Of a stretch of DNA of 62,522 nucleotides, positions 59,657-62,522 are shown one piece after another (the stretch's first letter is position 1; each line of letters begins with the position of its first letter). The stretch lies in NCBI RefSeq assembly GCF_000474215.1, contig NZ_BAUC01000036.1:1-62522 (forward strand), read 5' to 3'. Position numbers and translations under genes: made by a program. The stretch comes from Edwardsiella hoshinae NBRC 105699 = ATCC 33379. GTDB taxonomy: Bacteria > Pseudomonadota > Gammaproteobacteria > Enterobacterales > Enterobacteriaceae. The notes beneath the pieces are model-generated. The model saw only the letters and a program-made list of their open reading frames with translations. It had not been told where the DNA came from and ran no database searches.

Positions 59657-60715
59657 TTACGATGACTGCGCCTGACATAACGCGGGCAAGACATGGTGAT
59701 GATCCGGCGCGGTCAGCATCAAGCGCAACTGCCCTCCTGCCCCCCAGACCTGGCACTGCCAGCGGCGGCTACGTAGGCAAAGCTGATTCATATGCGCGCT
59801 GCCCAACGTACCCAAGGGCACACCGCCATTTAACTGCACCGTCTGTCCCTCCGCATCGAGGCAGGCGTGTAGACCGGCGGCGACCAACAATACGTTTCCC
59901 GATCCGGCATGATAATAACCAGCCAGCATCGGAAACTGCCCGACGAAGCCCGCACGGCGCAGTAGCTGGTTCGCCTGTTTCAGTACTGCGGCAATATGCG
60001 GCAATGGGCGTGCCTGGGTGATCACCTGTTGCTGCAACAACCCATTGAAAATCGCGCGCATCATCAACGCCGCCAGCACGCCATATTCACGGCTACGCGT
60101 CACATCGAGGCAGTAAAACGCCATCTCGCGCGCTGACAGCGATGCCATATCCAGAACTAAGCCACAACTTGCCGGGTCGGTCAATTGACGGTAATTGACC
60201 CGACACCCCGCCACGACCTGCTGCACCGGCGGTTGCAACTGGCGCAGCAGACGCACCGCACGCGCTGGATCATGCAACAACGCCGCCCAATCGTGACTCA
60301 GCGCATCCTCCTCCAATGCCAAGGAGTCGAACAACGCCGGATAGAGGCAGGCCAAGAGCATCTGACGCAGCCGCTCATAGTCACGCACCGGCTTCAACAA
60401 CACATCCTTCGCCCCCAAACGCATCACCCGGGCGATATCACTGACCGACTCGGTCGCCGAAATCACTACCACCGGCGTACGTTGTCCGCGCATCCGCAGA
60501 TGGCGGAGGAAATCCGCGCCATCCATTTCCGGCATCGCCAGATCGCACAGAATGATATCGGGACGCTGCCGCTCATACAGACGCAACGCCTGGCGCCCAT
60601 TCTCCGCCTGCGTTATCTTAGCGCCCTGTGTCTCCAGGTAGCCGCACAGCATATGGCGGAACACGGCATCGTCATCGACGATCATGATCTGTTTATTGGT
60701 GAGTACCTGTGACAT
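59657..60715 (-). CDS. rssB: RpoS-degradation adaptor RssB (Hnr)
   Basis: A 352-residue response regulator. The receiver domain (about 1-125) has the acidic pocket DDD at 14-16, phosphoacceptor Asp58 in CDLAMPEMDG, and the Lys of LLKPVRD. The C-terminal part is a degenerate PP2C-like phosphatase domain. It delivers sigma-S to ClpXP. It is about 15 residues longer at the C-terminus than E. coli RssB. AGGAGG precedes the ATG. The Ira antiadaptors are not seen nearby. Confidence 0.94.
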   Translation of the reverse strand: MSQVLTNKQIMIVDDDAVFRHMLCGYLETQGAKITQAENGRQALRLYERQRPDIILCDLAMPEMDGADFLRHLRMRGQRTPVVVISATESVSDIARVMRLGAKDVLLKPVRDYERLRQMLLACLYPALFDSLALEEDALSHDWAALLHDPARAVRLLRQLQPPVQQVVAGCRVNYRQLTDPASCGLVLDMASLSAREMAFYCLDVTRSREYGVLAALMMRAIFNGLLQQQVITQARPLPHIAAVLKQANQLLRRAGFVGQFPMLAGYYHAGSGNVLLVAAGLHACLDAEGQTVQLNGGVPLGTLGSAHMNQLCLRSRRWQCQVWGAGGQLRLMLTAPDHHHVLPALCQAQSS

Positions 60716-60932
60716 AGCCGGCCCCTCCTACTCATCTGATCCTAGTGTGGTTCAATAACGGTACGAATACCCTAACGGCCAGTAAAAATATTTAATACTG
60801 CGTGATTCAACGCAGTTTTCACAAAATCGGAATTAACTTATTCAACATTATTATTAGTTATTATGATCAGCATAGAGCTCTCGCGGTATTATGCTCATCT
60901 TTTCTCACCAATAGTTGCAAATGGTTATAGCT

Positions 60933-61415
60933 ATGATGTCGCCGATCACCCATTCCGCCCCCTGCCCCTGTGGCAGCACGCTCACCTTCGCCGCTTGCTG
61001 CGCCCCATGCCTCGATGGCTCACGTCCAGCCAGCACCCCAGAACAACTGATGCGCTCACGCTACAGCGCCTTCGTTACCCACAACGCCGACTATCTGATC
61101 GCCACGTGGCATCCCGACTGTGCTATGGCGGGCGAACGCACGGCCATCTGTGCCAGCTTTGCCGATACCGCATGGCTGGGACTCCGGGTTATCGCTTGCA
61201 CGCCGGGCCGGGATGCGCACGAAGGCTATGTCGAATTCATCGCCCGTTTCCATACACCTTCAACTAATAGAAACGGCGCAATTCACGAGCGTTCACGTTT
61301 TCTGAATCTGCATCACACTTGGTACTATGTCGATGGGACCCGGCCGGAGGTAGGACGTAACGACCCCTGTCCCTGCGCCAGTGGGAACAAATATAAAAAA
61401 TGCTGCGGACGCTAG
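60933..61415 (+). CDS. ychJ: SEC-C-motif protein YchJ
   Basis: A 160-residue protein homologous to E. coli YchJ (152). It has an N-terminal Cys cluster ([14 protein letters not shown]), the central [19 protein letters not shown] and ERSRFL blocks, and a C-terminal SEC-C zinc motif ([16 protein letters not shown]) as in SecA. The role is unknown; family members belong to the NTF2-like group. Two adjacent ATGs at 60933 and 60936 are possible starts; the ribosome site is poor. Confidence 0.92.
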   Translation: MMSPITHSAPCPCGSTLTFAACCAPCLDGSRPASTPEQLMRSRYSAFVTHNADYLIATWHPDCAMAGERTAICASFADTAWLGLRVIACTPGRDAHEGYVEFIARFHTPSTNRNGAIHERSRFLNLHHTWYYVDGTRPEVGRNDPCPCASGNKYKKCCGR

Positions 61416-61518
61416 GTAGAGTCCCGCTACCGAACGGCGTTTCGGCGCCGAACGGCGGTGCCGTTACCATTGCGGGGCGAGCCCAGCCAGCACGGCGCCA
61501 CAACAAGGATGCAAACCG

Positions 61519-62367
61519 ATGTCACACCCCGTTATTCAACGCAAAGTTCTACGCACCACCTGCCCCGATGCCAAGGGCCTGATCGCCAAGATCACCAATA
61601 TTTGCTACAAACACCAACTCAATATCATCCAGAATAACGAGTTCGTCGATCACCACTGCGGGCGCTTTTTCATGCGTACCGAGTTAGAAGGCATCTTTAA
61701 CGATGAGACCCTGCTCGCCGATCTGGATGACGCGCTGCCGCCGGGCTCCGAACGCGAGCTCATCGTCACCGCTCGACAACGGGTCGTGATCCTAGTGACG
61801 AAAGAAGCGCACTGCTTGGGTGATCTGCTGATCAAGAACGCTTTCGGCGATCTGGATATTGAGATTGCGGCAGTCATCGCTAACCATGCCACCCTGCAAC
61901 CACTGGTCGAAAAGTTTGCGATCCCATTCATTCTGATCAGCCACGAAGGCCTGAGCCGCGAGGCACATGACGACGCGGTCGCCGAACAGATCGATCGTCT
62001 AGCGCCAGACTATGTGGTGCTGGCTAAATATATGCGTATTCTTACGCCGGATTTCGTCGCCCGCTACCCTAACCGCATCATCAATATCCATCACTCTTTC
62101 CTGCCCGCCTTTATCGGCGCTCGTCCCTATCATCAGGCTTATCAGCGTGGGGTGAAGATCATCGGCGCCACCGCTCACTTCGTGAACAACGATCTGGATG
62201 AAGGCCCCATCATCATGCAGGATGTGATCCACGTCGACCACAGTTATACCGCCGAAGAGATGATCCGTGCAGGACGGGATGTGGAAAAAAATGTACTGAG
62301 TCGCGCCCTCTACCGCGTGCTAGCACAGCGGGTGTTCGTTTGTGGCAATCGCACAGTAATTTTTTGA
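61519..62367 (+). CDS. purU: Formyltetrahydrofolate deformylase PurU
   Basis: A 282-residue enzyme (E. coli 280). An N-terminal ACT regulatory domain (about 5-80, VLRTTCPDAKGLIAKIT) precedes the formyltransferase-fold catalytic domain with the active-site IINIHHSFLPAF and a later NNDLDEGPII Asp. It hydrolyses 10-formyl-THF to THF and formate, supplying PurT and balancing one-carbon pools; methionine and glycine act through the ACT domain. Next to the tyrosine-tRNA promoter as in E. coli. Confidence 0.97.
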   Translation: MSHPVIQRKVLRTTCPDAKGLIAKITNICYKHQLNIIQNNEFVDHHCGRFFMRTELEGIFNDETLLADLDDALPPGSERELIVTARQRVVILVTKEAHCLGDLLIKNAFGDLDIEIAAVIANHATLQPLVEKFAIPFILISHEGLSREAHDDAVAEQIDRLAPDYVVLAKYMRILTPDFVARYPNRIINIHHSFLPAFIGARPYHQAYQRGVKIIGATAHFVNNDLDEGPIIMQDVIHVDHSYTAEEMIRAGRDVEKNVLSRALYRVLAQRVFVCGNRTVIF

Positions 62368-62396
62368 TTTGTTCGTTTTTTCTCTATTTCCTGTAT

Positions 62397-62416
62397 GCCC
62401 GCACAACAGTGCGGGC
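62397..62416 (+). terminator. Hairpin after purU
   Basis: 8-bp stem GCCCGCAC/GTGCGGGC with a four-base loop, followed by As on the plus strand rather than Ts. Possible mRNA 3' structure; not a standard terminator. Confidence 0.4.
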
Positions 62417-62454
62417 AAAAAAACGGCAAACGATTTTTTTTTCTTACGCAGCAC

Positions 62455-62489
62455 TTTACAGCGCGGCGCGATTTGTTATTATGCGCCCC
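62455..62489 (+). promoter_or_regulatory. tyrT-type stable-RNA promoter at the right edge
   Basis: TTTACA (62455-62460), 16-base spacer, TATTAT (62477-62482), then the GC-rich discriminator GCGCCCC (62483-62489). This is the arrangement of the E. coli tyrTV promoter downstream of purU, a classic stringently controlled promoter. The tRNA gene itself must begin beyond the window. Confidence 0.85.
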
Positions 62490-62522
62490 GCTTCCGCTGA
62501 TAACGAAGCGCGACAATCTGGT

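Overview
This window is an ordinary-looking, gene-dense chromosomal segment of an Enterobacterales bacterium. It carries about 61 protein genes, no rRNA, no complete tRNA gene, and no IS element, prophage or CRISPR array that I could see. Gene order follows two Escherichia coli neighbourhoods closely: pdeD-yoaE-manXYZ-yobD-rlmA-cspC-yobF, and the long cysB-topA-yciN-sohB-yciK-btuR-rluB ... rnm-trp-ompW-yciC-yciB-yciA-tonB-yciI-clsA-yciU-opp-ychE-adhE-tdk-hns-galU-rssB-ychJ-purU stretch. High GC, separate trpG and trpD, and cobC-cobS beside btuR point away from Escherichia/Salmonella. My best guess is Edwardsiella or a close relative (Hafniaceae); this is inference from gene content, not a database match.

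Layout: 1-2.7 kb holds a YgiW/YdeI-like lipoprotein and a CSS-EAL phosphodiesterase (pdeD). 2.7-9.8 kb holds yoaE, the mannose PTS operon manXYZ, yobD, rlmA, and yobF-cspC, with yobF only 38 codons long. 10.5-20.2 kb holds cysB, topA, yciN, sohB, yciK and btuR, then cobC-cobS inserted before rluB. 20.5-24.5 kb is an accessory block: a small unknown membrane protein, holE, a MarA/SoxS-type regulator, a YbiR-type transporter, and an amino-acid ABC binding protein plus permease without an ATPase. 24.6-33.4 kb holds the rnm-yciO-DUF2594 operon diverging from the complete trp operon with operator, leader peptide and attenuator. 33.6-42.4 kb holds a BON lipoprotein, ompW with a perfect FNR box, a Cys-cluster protein, yciC, two transporters (SSF and SulP) inserted before yciB, then yciA, Fur-controlled tonB, and yciI. 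42.9-45.7 kb holds a Dps-like ferritin, clsA and yciU. 45.8-51.3 kb is oppABCDF. 52-62.4 kb holds ychE, adhE, tdk, hns, galU, rssB, ychJ and purU, and the window ends just after a tyrT-like stringent tRNA promoter.

Functional themes are tryptophan biosynthesis under TrpR plus attenuation, anaerobic/fermentative physiology (adhE, ompW, manXYZ), iron control (Fur sites at tonB and upstream of adhE), cobalamin assembly (btuR, cobC, cobS), and global regulators (H-NS, RssB, CysB, topoisomerase I, CspC).

I did not find a convincing novel multi-gene system. The most interesting signals are regulatory: an unusual trp leader peptide whose second Trp codon lies inside the antiterminator strand; a Fur box plus hairpin plus CRP-like site upstream of adhE; a 21-bp perfect hairpin between two inserted transporters; and an orphan terminator in the SulP gene leader.
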